64,000 nt of DNA from GCA-2733415 sp049614485 (GCA_049614485.1 JBMZDR010000008.1:33845-97844); one strand, 5' to 3'; numbered from the stretch's first letter, positions 50,977 through 61,058 are shown. The notes: a model not told the origin generated them from the letters alone. A program made the numbers and translations.

Positions 50977-52662
50977 TTACTCTTTACTAGCTTTTTTCTT
51001 TTTATAAAATTTAAACCCTTGCCACATTGCAACAACAGCTAAAAAGTAAGGTAAATAAGATACAGGTTTTCCGCTACCACCTACAGTTGTAAAAATACGT
51101 TCGGTGTTAAATTTCCAGTTTTTAATATTTCCTAAACCTAACTCTACACCGCTAATACTCATCCATACGAAAACAGGTTTACCAATAACATGGTCTAAAG
51201 GTACAAATCCCCAATATCTTGCGTCTAATGAATTTTGACGGTTATCTCCCATCATCCAATAGTAATCTTGTTTAAATGTATATGAGGTTGCAATAGCGCC
51301 ATTAATGTAGATGTTGTCATTGTCTGTAGTTAATTTGTTGCCTTCATATTCAGTAATAATATCTTTGTATAGCGGCAATACGTGTTTGTTTAACTCAACA
51401 GTTTTTCCAGCTTCTGGAATATAGATAGGTCCGAAATTATCGCCGTTCCATTTGTAATCGCCGTACTTCGGGAAAATACTTGCTTCACGTTCTCCTTTTG
51501 GTTTGATGTTTCTTTTAATTGAAACTATATCAGAATTCTTAGCTAGAGTTTCTTTCTCTTCAACAGACATGTTAATGTTGTAACGGTCTGTTGCTTTAAA
51601 GTCTGTATTTTGGCTTAGGTTTAAGTTTCCAGGTAATTCAACCATGTAACTTGTAGAGTCGTTAGGGAAAGGGACAACATCTCTTAGGTTATATCTGGCA
51701 GCTGACGCTTTTCCTATCTTGTAAAATCTATTAAATTCAGTAGTTCCAATACCGTCTTTTAAATATTGGGCAGATAAATATTTTTTAGAGATAACGGTAT
51801 AATAAAATTGTGTTTTTGCTCTGTCTGGTAAAACAGTTTGTTTTCCGTTAATGAAGACATACCCGTCTTTAATTTCTAAAGAATCACCTGCAATACCTAC
51901 ACAGCGTTTTACATAGTTGGTTTTCTTGTCAATTGGTTTTTCATATTTTTTATCGGCTTGTTTGTACATGTTGAACAAAGTATCAGCAGGCCAGTTAAAT
52001 ACGACGATGTCGTTACGCTTAATGTCTTGAAAACCAGGAAATCTTAAATAAGGTAGTTGTGGTTTTTTTAAGTAAGAAGGGGTTTTTGCTATTGGTAATG
52101 TATCATGAACCATTGGGGCAGCCACAGCTGTCATTGGTAATCGTGCGCCGTAATGGAATTTACTTACTAATAAGAAATCTCCTTTTAGTAATGTTTTTTC
52201 TAAAGATGACGTTGGTATAACAAAGGGTTGCATGAAATAGGTATGCACTAATGTTGCCGCTACAATGGCAAATAAAATAGAGCTTACCCAATCACCAGAA
52301 CTGCTTTTGGTTTTTAAACTTCGGTCTTTGATGTGTTCCACATCAAGTGCATAGTTAATGTATCCAATGTATAGTCCGCATGTTAAAATTGCTAAAGCTG
52401 TATCTGTATAGGTGTTTTTACCAAAACTCCTACAGGTTTCTACCCAGATAACAGGAAACATGATTAAGTTGATAATTGGTACAAATAATAAGATGACCCA
52501 CCATTTTGGTCTGTTAATAATTCCCATTAAAACCACGGCGTTGTATACAGGAACAAACGCTTCCCATGCTTTTCTGCCAGCTTTAATGTATAATTTCCAA
52601 GTTCCTAATCCGTGAATTACTTGTGTGATTAAGAAAAATATAAACCATTGTGTAAGTGTCAT
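50977..52662 (-). CDS. lepB: Signal peptidase I, extended flavobacterial form
   Basis: 561 residues, far longer than E. coli LepB (about 324). Three N-terminal spans (about 4-20, 55-75, 88-105) and one at 124-142 precede the catalytic part. Ser153 in IPTSSLEKTL is the nucleophile, Lys252 in VKRCVGIAGD the general base, and MMGDNRQNSLDARYWGFVP the box E. A large insertion separates the catalytic halves. It ends with another membrane span. It cleaves Sec signal peptides. It is transcribed after dapB. Confidence 0.95.
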   Translation of the reverse strand: MTLTQWFIFFLITQVIHGLGTWKLYIKAGRKAWEAFVPVYNAVVLMGIINRPKWWVILLFVPIINLIMFPVIWVETCRSFGKNTYTDTALAILTCGLYIGYINYALDVEHIKDRSLKTKSSSGDWVSSILFAIVAATLVHTYFMQPFVIPTSSLEKTLLKGDFLLVSKFHYGARLPMTAVAAPMVHDTLPIAKTPSYLKKPQLPYLRFPGFQDIKRNDIVVFNWPADTLFNMYKQADKKYEKPIDKKTNYVKRCVGIAGDSLEIKDGYVFINGKQTVLPDRAKTQFYYTVISKKYLSAQYLKDGIGTTEFNRFYKIGKASAARYNLRDVVPFPNDSTSYMVELPGNLNLSQNTDFKATDRYNINMSVEEKETLAKNSDIVSIKRNIKPKGEREASIFPKYGDYKWNGDNFGPIYIPEAGKTVELNKHVLPLYKDIITEYEGNKLTTDNDNIYINGAIATSYTFKQDYYWMMGDNRQNSLDARYWGFVPLDHVIGKPVFVWMSISGVELGLGNIKNWKFNTERIFTTVGGSGKPVSYLPYFLAVVAMWQGFKFYKKKKASKE

Positions 52663-52773
52663 GTGTACTATTTTTTTGAGTCAATTATAAACTTTAAAAT
52701 TGAAAAGTTTTTTCTTTTAAGATTAGTGCTTACTAATCATTAATTGTTACTGTTTTGTGTTTGTTTTAACATT

Positions 52774-53475
52774 TTAAAGTCCTAATACATCATTCATAGA
52801 ATAGATGCCTTTTTTACCTATAAGCCATTCTGCAGCAACAACAGCACCAAGTGCAAACCCATTTCTGTTATGAGCTGTATGTTTAATTTCTATAGTATCA
52901 ACAGTACTTGAATAGTTTATGTGATGTGTGCCTGGTACATTCTCAATGCGTTTTGCAAGAATTGGAATTTGATTGTCTTCTTTTGTATTGTCTAATTGCC
53001 AAGATGTATTCTCAGAATTCTCGATAATACCTTCAGCTAAAGTAATGGCGGTTCCGCTTGGAGCATCAAGTTTTTGCGTATGGTGAATTTCCTCAATACT
53101 GACATTGTATTGTTTTAACTGACGCATCATTTTTGCCAAATGCTTGTTCAATTCAAAAAACACATTCACGCCTACACTAAAGTTGGAGCTGTAGATAAAT
53201 GCGCCGTTAGTTTTCTCGCATAAATCCACTATATCTTGATAGTGATCAAGCCAACCTGTTGTTCCGGATATAACAGGAGTATTCTGGTGCAGACAAGCAC
53301 TAATGTTGTTTACTGCAGCATCAGGTATGCTGAAATCGATAGCAACATCTACATTAGAAAGATCTATTGTTGTGGTATTTCTGCCTGATTTGAATGTAAT
53401 TTGATGCCCTCGTTCTAAAGCAATTTCTTCAATTACTTTACCCATTTTTCCGTAGCCTAATAATGCAATATTCAT
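52774..53475 (-). CDS. dapB: 4-hydroxy-tetrahydrodipicolinate reductase
   Basis: 233 residues. GYGKMGK at 7-13 binds NAD(P)H, GTTGW near 70-74, and EEIHHTQKLDAPSGTA near 130-145 holds the catalytic His and Lys. It makes tetrahydrodipicolinate for lysine and diaminopimelate. The stop of the DUF5683 gene overlaps its start by 1 base. Confidence 0.96.
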   Translation of the reverse strand: MNIALLGYGKMGKVIEEIALERGHQITFKSGRNTTTIDLSNVDVAIDFSIPDAAVNNISACLHQNTPVISGTTGWLDHYQDIVDLCEKTNGAFIYSSNFSVGVNVFFELNKHLAKMMRQLKQYNVSIEEIHHTQKLDAPSGTAITLAEGIIENSENTSWQLDNTKEDNQIPILAKRIENVPGTHHINYSSTVDTIEIKHTAHNRNGFALGAVVAAEWLIGKKGIYSMNDVLGL

Positions 53476-54059
53476 CAGAATTGATAGTTAAGTGTTAGTC
53501 CTAAGTTAGGTTTGTAATCTATGTCATTTTGATAGAAATCCGGACGTAAGCTCAAGTTTTCATTCACGTTAAACTGTGCTAAATGTGCGCTAACATTGGC
53601 GTCAACAATATTTAAAATATAAAATATACCGGTTACTAACAGGGATAAATCTTTGTTTTTGCTATAGAATTTTTGAGCATCTATTAATGACGCGTCACTT
53701 AAGGTTTGTTCTCCTGTAGTTTGGTTTGTAAATTCATCATCAGTAAAACCAGCTAAACGTCTTTTGTAAGCATTTCTATAGCGTTTGTATTGCTTGTTGT
53801 TACGTGTGTAGAAATATATTCCAGCACCCATACCAGCATAAACAATAGGAACTTTCCAATATTGTTTGTTGTGAATTTGTCCGAGCCCTGGTAAAACCGC
53901 AGAGAAAAAAGCAGCTCTTGCAGGCGACAAAGGATCTATTTTAACAGGTTTAACCGTTGTAGAATCTTTTGCAGTTAATTTTAATTCTCCAGATTGTTGC
54001 GCAAGAGAACTTAAAGAAAATAGACCGATAAGAATTACGATGAAAAGATTATTTTTCAC
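53475..54059 (-). CDS. DUF5683 protein
   Basis: 194 residues with a cleavable signal peptide (ending near AQQ). SPARAAFFSAVLPGLGQIHNKQYWKVPIVYAGMG in parts is the DUF5683 signature. It is a membrane or envelope protein of unknown role, always near parAB in flavobacteria to my recollection. It overlaps parB by 11 bases. Confidence 0.85.
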   Translation of the reverse strand: MKNNLFIVILIGLFSLSSLAQQSGELKLTAKDSTTVKPVKIDPLSPARAAFFSAVLPGLGQIHNKQYWKVPIVYAGMGAGIYFYTRNNKQYKRYRNAYKRRLAGFTDDEFTNQTTGEQTLSDASLIDAQKFYSKNKDLSLLVTGIFYILNIVDANVSAHLAQFNVNENLSLRPDFYQNDIDYKPNLGLTLNYQF

Positions 54060-54948
54060 GGTCTAATAATTTTTTAATTCGGTTAAAATCTTCTTCAGAA
54101 GAAAAGGGAATTGTTATTTTCCCGCTACCGGTTCTTCCTACATTTACACCAATTTTTGCACCAAAGAAGTCAGAGAACTCTTTAATACTTTTTTTAATGT
54201 ATTTAGGAGTTTCTTTTGGTTCTACTGGAGTAGTTGTATGTGTGTTTTTATAGTGCTGAACTAACTTTTCAGTATCTCTAACAGATAACTTGTTGGTTAA
54301 AATCTGTTCGTAAATATCTAATTGATCAGATAAGTCTGTTATGTTTATAATTGCTCTACCATGGCCCATTGAAATAAAGCCATCTTTCATACCTGTTTGA
54401 ATGATGGGGTCTAACTTTAATAAGCGTAAGTAATTTGCAATTGTTGAACGTTTTTTACCTACACGTTCACTCATTTGTTCCTGAGTAAGGTTAATCTCGT
54501 CAATTAATCTTTGGTAAGATAAGGCCACTTCTATAGGGTCTAAGTCCTGGCGTTGGATGTTTTCTACCAAAGCCATTTCTAATGATTCTTGGTCATTTGC
54601 TAGCCTTACATATGCAGGAATCGTTTCAGAGCCAATTAATTTTGATGCTCTAAAACGGCGTTCACCAGAAATCAATTGAAATTGATTAACCCCAGTTTTT
54701 CTTACAGTAATTGGTTGAATAACTCCTAATTCTTTTATTGAAGAAGATAATTCACGTAAGGCTTCTTCATTAAAGGTTGTTCTTGGTTGAAACGGATTGA
54801 CTTCAATAGCGTCAATATCTAAGTCAATAATATTACCAACAACTTTGTCGGCATTCTTATCTGAGACAGATGTGATATCTTTTTCAGGATCTTTTAATAG
54901 GGCAGACAGTCCTCTTCCTAATGCTTGCTTTTTCATTGCCTTTGCCAT
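54049..54948 (-). CDS. parB: Chromosome-partitioning protein ParB
   Basis: 299 residues. LIDLDIDAIEVNPFQPR-type start, GERRFRASKL (CTPase motif), LVENIQRQDLDPIE and the HTH (EQMSERVGKKRSTIANYLRLL), with a C-terminal dimerisation domain. It loads and slides on parS DNA. A parS-like GTTTCACGTGAAAC was not seen in the window. It lies 5 bases after parA. Confidence 0.95.
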   Translation of the reverse strand: MAKAMKKQALGRGLSALLKDPEKDITSVSDKNADKVVGNIIDLDIDAIEVNPFQPRTTFNEEALRELSSSIKELGVIQPITVRKTGVNQFQLISGERRFRASKLIGSETIPAYVRLANDQESLEMALVENIQRQDLDPIEVALSYQRLIDEINLTQEQMSERVGKKRSTIANYLRLLKLDPIIQTGMKDGFISMGHGRAIINITDLSDQLDIYEQILTNKLSVRDTEKLVQHYKNTHTTTPVEPKETPKYIKKSIKEFSDFFGAKIGVNVGRTGSGKITIPFSSEEDFNRIKKLLDREK

Positions 54949-54953
54949 AGCTA

Positions 54954-55718
54954 CTAATTATTTTTTTTGATAATTTCTTCTGCTAAACTTAAATAATTGT
55001 TTGCACCTTTACTGCTTGCGTCATAACTGATGATGCTTTCACCAAAACTTGGTGCTTCACTTAAACGCACGTTTCTTTGAATAATTGTGCTAAACACCAT
55101 ATCATTAAAATGCTTTTGAACTTCTTCTACAACCTGATTTGATAAACGTAAACGAGAGTCATACATGGTTAATAAAAGACCTTCAATATCTAAGTTTTCG
55201 TTATGAATTTTTTGAATACTCTTAATAGTGTTTAATAGTTTTCCTAAACCTTCCAAAGCAAAATATTCACATTGAATAGGGATGATAACAGAATGCGCGG
55301 CGGTTAAAGCATTTAGGGTTAACAGGCCTAATGATGGTGCGCAGTCAATTAAAATATAATCATAGTCGTCAACAATATCAGCTAGAGTTTTTTTCAACAT
55401 GTATTCACGCTCTTCTTTGTCAACTAATTCAATTTCAATAGCAACCAAGTCAATATGAGCCGGAATCAAATCTAAATTTGGAGAATCCGTTTTTAGAATT
55501 GCTTCTCGAGCGGTATTAGAGTGTTCTAAAATTTGATAAGTTCCAATTTCAACAGACTCTACATCAATACCAAGCCCAGATGTAGCATTAGCTTGTGGGT
55601 CAGCATCAATTAACAATACTTTTTTTTCTAAAACGCCTAAAGAGGCAGCTAGATTAACAGATGTAGTTGTTTTACCAACACCACCTTTTTGATTTGCAAT
55701 TGCAATGATTTTACCCAT
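54954..55718 (-). CDS. parA: Chromosome-partitioning ATPase ParA (Soj)
   Basis: 254 residues. Deviant Walker A KGGVGKTT at 11-18, DADPQANATSGLG, YDYILIDCAPSLG. It drives segregation of the origin region and couples to ParB. It heads the operon parA-parB-DUF5683-dapB-lepB-WbqC-DUF6122, all in one direction with gaps of only a few bases except before lepB. Confidence 0.96.
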   Translation of the reverse strand: MGKIIAIANQKGGVGKTTTSVNLAASLGVLEKKVLLIDADPQANATSGLGIDVESVEIGTYQILEHSNTAREAILKTDSPNLDLIPAHIDLVAIEIELVDKEEREYMLKKTLADIVDDYDYILIDCAPSLGLLTLNALTAAHSVIIPIQCEYFALEGLGKLLNTIKSIQKIHNENLDIEGLLLTMYDSRLRLSNQVVEEVQKHFNDMVFSTIIQRNVRLSEAPSFGESIISYDASSKGANNYLSLAEEIIKKNN

Positions 55719-55741
55719 TAATTAGAAATTTGAATTAAATG

Positions 55742-55771
55742 TAAAAATACAATTATTTATGAGTTATTCAA
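55742..55771 (-). promoter_or_regulatory. parA operon promoter
   Basis: On the minus strand TTG (55771-55769), 19-base spacer, then TATTTTTA (55749-55742), one mismatch from the -7 box; 23 bases before the parA ATG. Confidence 0.6.
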
Positions 55772-55799
55772 GTGAAAGTTGTTAACCATTAGTTAAAGT

Positions 55800-55828
55800 A
55801 AAAAAGACTACCGAAGTAGTCTTTTTTT
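55800..55828 (-). terminator. Terminator after the mutase operon
   Basis: Minus-strand AAAAAGACTAC / GTAGTCTTTTT pairs around a 4-base loop, with six T following. It lies 21 bases after the mutase stop. Confidence 0.92.
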
Positions 55829-55848
55829 ATGGTGTTTAATTTTAATTT

Positions 55849-57981
55849 TTAGTTGAAACTATCAATTAAAATCTGCAATATCTCTATAGCGGCTTCACTG
55901 ATTTTTGTTCCGGGTCCAAATACAGCAATTGCACCAGCGTCAAATAAGTATTGGTAATCTTGATGCGGTATTACACCACCAACAATGACCATAATATCTT
56001 CACGACCGTATTTTTTTAATTCTTCAATTACCGCTGGTACTAATGTTTTATGTCCGGCTGCTAATGATGATACGCCAAGAATATGCACATCATTTTCCAC
56101 AGCTTGTTTTGCTGCTTCTTGTGGGGTTTGAAATAACGGTCCAATATCTACGTCAAAACCTACGTCAGCGTATCCTGTAGCAACAACTTTTGCACCACGG
56201 TCATGACCATCCTGCCCCATTTTAGCAATCATTATTCGTGGACGTCTACCGTCTAATTCTGCAAATTGATTTGCTAATTGCTTTGCTTTTTCAAAAGACT
56301 TGTCGTTTTTTATTTCTTTACTGTACACGCCTGTAAATGATTTAATGTCTGCTTTGTATCTTCCAAACTCTATTTCTAAAGCATCAGAAATTTCACCTAA
56401 AGTAGCTCTTGCTCTTGCGGCCTTTACTGCTAAATCTAACAAGTTGCCTTCGCCTGATTTAGCAGCTTTAGTTAGCGCAGCTAAACAATCAGCAACGGTT
56501 TCAGAATTACGTTCGGCTTTTAAGGTGTTTAAACGGTCAATTTGTGATTTACGAACAATAGTGTTGTCAACTTCTAAAATATGAAGCGGATCTTCTTTTT
56601 CTAATCGGTATTTATTAACACCAACAATCACATCTTGACCAGAATCAATACGTGCCTGTTTTCTTGCGGCTGCTTCTTCAATACGCATTTTTGGAATTCC
56701 TGCTTCAATTGCTTTGGTCATCCCGCCAAGTTCTTCAACTTCTTCGATAAGTTTCCAGGCTTTCTCAGCAATGTCGTTTGTTAAGTTTTCAACATAATAA
56801 CTTCCGGCCCAAGGGTCAACGGTTTTGGTGATATGTGTTTCTTCTTGTAAGTATATTTGTGTGTTTCGTGCAATACGTGCAGAGAAATCTGTTGGTAAAG
56901 CAATTGCTTCATCTAATGCGTTGGTGTGTAAGCTTTGAGTTCCTCCAAAGGCAGCTGCTGTAGCCTCAATACATGTTCGTGCAACGTTATTAAAGGGGTC
57001 TTGTTCCGTTAAACTCCATCCGGATGTTTGGCAGTGTGTACGTAATGCTAATGATTTTAAGTTTTTTGGGTTAAATTGTTTGACTAATTTAGCCCATAAC
57101 ATTCTACCCGCACGCATTTTTGCAATTTCCATAAAATGATTCATTCCTATGGCCCAAAAAAATGATAATCTTGGGGCAAAGGCGTCAATATCCATTCCGG
57201 CTGCAATTCCTTTTCTAATATATTCTAATCCGTCTGCTAAAGTATATGCTAATTCAATGTCACAAGTGGCACCTGCTTCTTGCATATGGTATCCAGAAAT
57301 GCTTATAGAATTGAATTTCGGCATTTTTTTAGCTGTATATTCAAAAATATCAGAAATAATTTTCATGGATGGTGTAGGAGGGTAGATGTATGTGTTACGT
57401 ACCATAAACTCTTTCAGGATGTCATTCTGAATTGTTCCTGCTAAGAGTTTTTTGTCAACACCTTGTTCTTCAGCTGCCACAATATAAAATGCCATGATTG
57501 GTAATACGGCACCATTCATTGTCATAGAAACTGACATTTTATCTAAAGGTATTTGGTCAAATAAGACTTTCATGTCTTCAACAGAGTCTATAGCGACTCC
57601 GGCTTTTCCTACATCACCAACAACGCGTTCGTGGTCTGAGTCATAGCCTCTATGGGTAGCTAAATCGAAGGCTACAGAGAGCCCTTTTTGACCAGCGGCC
57701 AAATTTCTTCTGTAGAATGCATTAGATTCTTCAGCTGTAGAAAATCCAGCATACTGACGGATTGTCCAAGGCCTACGTACATACATAGTTGAATATGGTC
57801 CTCTTAAGTTAGGGGCAATTCCAGCTACAAAATTCAAGTGTTTTAAACTAGATACATCATCTTTTGTGTATGATGATTTGATAGCAATATCTTCTGCTGT
57901 ATTAGACACGGAGTTTTTTTTAACCTCGGTGTTATTAACAGTAGTAGACAGTTTTATATGTTGAACATCTTTTCTTTTCAT
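55849..57981 (-). CDS. scpA: Methylmalonyl-CoA mutase, large (B12-binding) subunit
   Basis: 710 residues. The TIM-barrel half (about 80-540) has the RPWTIRQYAGFSTAEESN start and the SLHTNALDEAIALP region. The C-terminal cobalamin domain begins with DGHDRG at 591-596, with His593 as the lower axial ligand. It interconverts succinyl-CoA and methylmalonyl-CoA and needs adenosylcobalamin, which links to the importer operon at 3.5-7.9 kb. Last gene of the udk-divIC-mutA-lipoprotein-mutB run. Confidence 0.97.
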   Translation of the reverse strand: MKRKDVQHIKLSTTVNNTEVKKNSVSNTAEDIAIKSSYTKDDVSSLKHLNFVAGIAPNLRGPYSTMYVRRPWTIRQYAGFSTAEESNAFYRRNLAAGQKGLSVAFDLATHRGYDSDHERVVGDVGKAGVAIDSVEDMKVLFDQIPLDKMSVSMTMNGAVLPIMAFYIVAAEEQGVDKKLLAGTIQNDILKEFMVRNTYIYPPTPSMKIISDIFEYTAKKMPKFNSISISGYHMQEAGATCDIELAYTLADGLEYIRKGIAAGMDIDAFAPRLSFFWAIGMNHFMEIAKMRAGRMLWAKLVKQFNPKNLKSLALRTHCQTSGWSLTEQDPFNNVARTCIEATAAAFGGTQSLHTNALDEAIALPTDFSARIARNTQIYLQEETHITKTVDPWAGSYYVENLTNDIAEKAWKLIEEVEELGGMTKAIEAGIPKMRIEEAAARKQARIDSGQDVIVGVNKYRLEKEDPLHILEVDNTIVRKSQIDRLNTLKAERNSETVADCLAALTKAAKSGEGNLLDLAVKAARARATLGEISDALEIEFGRYKADIKSFTGVYSKEIKNDKSFEKAKQLANQFAELDGRRPRIMIAKMGQDGHDRGAKVVATGYADVGFDVDIGPLFQTPQEAAKQAVENDVHILGVSSLAAGHKTLVPAVIEELKKYGREDIMVIVGGVIPHQDYQYLFDAGAIAVFGPGTKISEAAIEILQILIDSFN

Positions 57982-57983
57982 TG

Positions 57984-58697
57984 TTAATGGTTGTGCCCGT
58001 CGTTAGGACCATGCTTTTCAGTGTTCGTTTTATTAACCTCTAGATTTAATTTTTTTCCAATTTCTGGTTGAGTGGTTTTTGCTTTAGGTTGAACAGTTGG
58101 TTCTTTTTCAACAAGAAACTCAACCTTAGAAAAATCAGTATTATAAAATTTAGAGTAATACATATCTAAGGCCACATAAGTCATCAAGGCTTTGTCTGTG
58201 TATTGACCTCTAATTGTTCTGTCATCAGTAATTGTAGAGGCTACAAGTTTCGGGTTTAAGCTTTCAACTGAGCGCAATGTGTTGAATGATCCTTTGATTG
58301 TTGTGTTAGAGATGTTATTACCAATACATTCGGTAATTGCAGCATCACTTTTTAACTGTGAGCCATTCCAAATGTCTTTGTTTTTAAGAATATGAAACAC
58401 ATCATAAGCTTCTTTAGTCGCGTAATCTGTAATCCTAATATGTCCTTTTGCCCTCATGATGTAGTTTCTTAAGGCGTAATCAAGTGTGATATTAAAATTA
58501 GGTCTTTTATTATTGTTTTTTGCTTGGGTAAGTATGGCATTTTCAAAAGCGTAATAGGCTTCGTTAAATAACTTTGAATCACTGTTTTCACATGTTAAAA
58601 CTTGTGGTTGGTCAGTATATTTGTACTCAAATGTTGGTTCTTTTTTGCAACTTAACATTGTAACACCTAATACTGCGGCTAAAACTAATTTCTTCAT
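57984..58697 (-). CDS. Hypothetical lipoprotein inside the mutase operon
   Basis: 237 residues. Signal peptide with lipobox Cys17 (TMLSC). The body (about 25-180) has conserved Asp/Asn and Cys residues (LTCENSD, ECIGNN). The last 50 residues are disordered and end in a histidine-rich GPNDGHNH. I do not recognise the family. It lies 2 bases before scpA and 25 bases after the small subunit gene, so it is part of the operon although its site, the envelope, differs. Confidence 0.7.
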   Translation of the reverse strand: MKKLVLAAVLGVTMLSCKKEPTFEYKYTDQPQVLTCENSDSKLFNEAYYAFENAILTQAKNNNKRPNFNITLDYALRNYIMRAKGHIRITDYATKEAYDVFHILKNKDIWNGSQLKSDAAITECIGNNISNTTIKGSFNTLRSVESLNPKLVASTITDDRTIRGQYTDKALMTYVALDMYYSKFYNTDFSKVEFLVEKEPTVQPKAKTTQPEIGKKLNLEVNKTNTEKHGPNDGHNH

Positions 58698-58722
58698 TTT
58701 TATATTTTATATTTGAGTTTGC

Positions 58723-60072
58723 TTATTCTTGTTCTAATCTGTTTTTATCTGATTTTTCAGAAATTCTTCTTGAGGTTATTGGGGCAATTAATGTTTTTCT
58801 TGACTCGCGATTTACAAAGGGGTTCTTTTCTAATTCATGCGTCATTTTATCAGAAGGGTTAGGGTGTTTGTTAGTCCCTAATAGTACTAAGTTTCCGTCA
58901 TCAAATTGCTCTTGCTCTTTAAGTCCGCTTTCTTTTATTTTTCGTTGAATAGTTCCTTCTTTTAATTGTGCTAAAAAACCACCTCCTGCTTCAATCAGTT
59001 TAAATATTTCCAACGCTTTTTCAGCCAATTGTTGAGTTAACGATTCTATATAATACGCACCGTCTGCTGGGTTTGTTACCACATCAAATGCACTTTCGTT
59101 TTTTAATACTAACAGTTGATTACGAGCTATTCTGTCACCAAACTCATTTGAATTGTGGTAAATGTGATCATAAGGTAAATTACATATAGTATTAGCACCC
59201 CCCAAAACAGCACTCATACATTCTGTGGTTGTGCGGAGCATGTTGACATTATAGTCGTATAGTGTTTTGTTTCTATTTGAAGGGTAGCTTAATATAGTAT
59301 AGTCAGGGTTTTCAGATCCATAAGCTTCACTAAGTGTTTTAAATAGCAGCTTTAAGGCTCTAATTTTAGCAATTTCAAAAAAGTAGTTACCTCCAGTTGA
59401 TGTTATAAATTGGAGTTTTGGTAATGCATCTTCATTAAAATTATTAAAATACTCGTTAGCATGCGCCATGGCATAAGCTAATTGCTGGGTGATTGTTGCT
59501 CCGGCATTTTGGTATACCGACGTGTCAATACTTAAAATGTTCTTATTCGGATACTTTGAAATGGTAGTTTTAATGAATTTAAAATCATCTTTTAAAGATG
59601 TATACCAGTTTCCTGTTTTTGCTAAGTTTCCGATAATATCACAATTAAGGTAGCATTGCGGTAAATCTAGCTGCAATACATCTTCTATCATTTTATAACT
59701 TAACAATTTAAAATTAAATTGAAGTTCAATAGTAGTTGTATTGATATTTGATAGTAATTCTGAGATGTTTATTTCTGAATCAATGACAAAAACAATTGAC
59801 TCGGCTCCTTTTTCAATAGCGTTAAGGGCTTTTTTGTTACCATCTGCAGCTGTTTTAACTGATACTAACTGTGCAATATTCCAATTGTTGCTTGAAATGT
59901 CTGCTGTTTCATTATCTGTATCGTTGTGGTAGAACGGTTTTACGGTAATCCCTTCATTGGTTTTCCACAGTAAGGCGTCATTGTAATCAGCTCCTTTTAA
60001 ATCGGCTTGAATTTGTTGTTTCCAAGCAGATGCAGATATACCTTCAAACTCATTGAATAAATAGTTACTCAT
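58723..60072 (-). CDS. mutA: Methylmalonyl-CoA mutase, small subunit
   Basis: 449 residues. It has the barrel half only, with VVTNPADGAYYIESLTQQLAEKALEIF in parts and SAVLGGANTICNLPYDH, and lacks a cobalamin-binding domain. It should be the structural partner of the large subunit in a heterodimer. It begins 8 bases within the end of the DivIC-like gene. Confidence 0.93.
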   Translation of the reverse strand: MSNYLFNEFEGISASAWKQQIQADLKGADYNDALLWKTNEGITVKPFYHNDTDNETADISSNNWNIAQLVSVKTAADGNKKALNAIEKGAESIVFVIDSEINISELLSNINTTTIELQFNFKLLSYKMIEDVLQLDLPQCYLNCDIIGNLAKTGNWYTSLKDDFKFIKTTISKYPNKNILSIDTSVYQNAGATITQQLAYAMAHANEYFNNFNEDALPKLQFITSTGGNYFFEIAKIRALKLLFKTLSEAYGSENPDYTILSYPSNRNKTLYDYNVNMLRTTTECMSAVLGGANTICNLPYDHIYHNSNEFGDRIARNQLLVLKNESAFDVVTNPADGAYYIESLTQQLAEKALEIFKLIEAGGGFLAQLKEGTIQRKIKESGLKEQEQFDDGNLVLLGTNKHPNPSDKMTHELEKNPFVNRESRKTLIAPITSRRISEKSDKNRLEQE

Positions 60073-60400
60073 CGGTTTTGTGTTTAGTTGGTTTGTTTTC
60101 GTATTCTATTATGTAAATCTCCTCATTATCTTTTTTCATGTAATATTCTTTACGAGCAAAGTTTTCAAGATTTTCATCGTTATTTAAAACTTGTATGCTT
60201 TTTTTGTCTTTTTCTATTTCAGTTTGATACAGTTCTATTTCGGCTTGTTTTTCGTTAATGACGCTATCTAATTCTCGGTGAAACAAATATGAGTTGTCAT
60301 CAAAAAACAACATCCACACTACAAAAGCAATGGTTATGGCTATGTAGGGGTTGAGGATGTGTTTAAAATATTTATGTTCTTGTAATTTTTTTAAAAACAT
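60065..60400 (-). CDS. FtsB/DivIC-like septum formation initiator
   Basis: 111 residues. One membrane span (about 19-33) and a coiled coil (about 42-85), followed by NFARKEYYMKKDNEEIYIIEY, the conserved FtsB/DivIC end. It should sit in the division complex with FtsL/FtsQ equivalents. It is located between udk and the mutase genes; the order is common in flavobacteria. Confidence 0.88.
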   Translation of the reverse strand: MFLKKLQEHKYFKHILNPYIAITIAFVVWMLFFDDNSYLFHRELDSVINEKQAEIELYQTEIEKDKKSIQVLNNDENLENFARKEYYMKKDNEEIYIIEYENKPTKHKTDE

Positions 60401-60433
60401 ATTTAGGATTTAATGCCTAAAAATACAAATTCT

Positions 60434-61042
60434 TTAGGATAATCGTTCGTTAATAATTGTTTTAACAATATTTATACCTACTGTATTGAATTTGTTGTTA
60501 GGGATGATGATATCAGCGTACTCTTTTGTGCTTTCTATAAACTGTTGGTGCATAGGTTTTAAGGTGTCTTGGTATCTGTCAAGTACCTCGGTTAAATCTC
60601 TGCCGCGTTCAGTAATGTCACGTTTTACACGTCTGATTAGTCGTTCGTCAGAATCTGCGTGCACATATATTTTAATATCAAATAAATCTCTTAGTATAGG
60701 GTTTGTTAGAATTAAGATGCCTTCTACTATGATTACTTTTTTAGGCGATGTTGGTATGGTTTCATTTACTCTGTTGTGTTCAATGAAAGAATAAACGGGT
60801 TGTTTAATAGTTTTACCTTGTCTTAAATCTTTAACCTGTTCAATAAGCAGGTCAAAGTCAATAGATTGAGGGTGGTCAAAATTAATTTGGGTACGTTCTT
60901 CAAAGCTTAATTCGGAGGTGTCTTTGTAATACGAATCTTGTGAAATTACTGAAATTTCGTTTTCAGATAATTCGTTTAATATTTGCTTTACAACCGTAGT
61001 CTTTCCACTTCCGGTTCCGCCAGTGATACCAATAATTAGCAT
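60434..61042 (-). CDS. udk: Uridine kinase
   Basis: 202 residues. P-loop GGTGSGKTT at 8-16, SQDSYYKD near 35-42, NFDHPQSIDFDLL. It phosphorylates uridine and cytidine for salvage. It heads the transcript under a strong promoter just upstream. Confidence 0.95.
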   Translation of the reverse strand: MLIIGITGGTGSGKTTVVKQILNELSENEISVISQDSYYKDTSELSFEERTQINFDHPQSIDFDLLIEQVKDLRQGKTIKQPVYSFIEHNRVNETIPTSPKKVIIVEGILILTNPILRDLFDIKIYVHADSDERLIRRVKRDITERGRDLTEVLDRYQDTLKPMHQQFIESTKEYADIIIPNNKFNTVGINIVKTIINERLS

Positions 61043-61058
61043 GAGATAGTTTTTATTA

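Noticed and set aside
53475..55800. Looked for parS sites near parAB
   Set aside because: No GTTTCACGTGAAAC-like palindrome was found; parS must be elsewhere.
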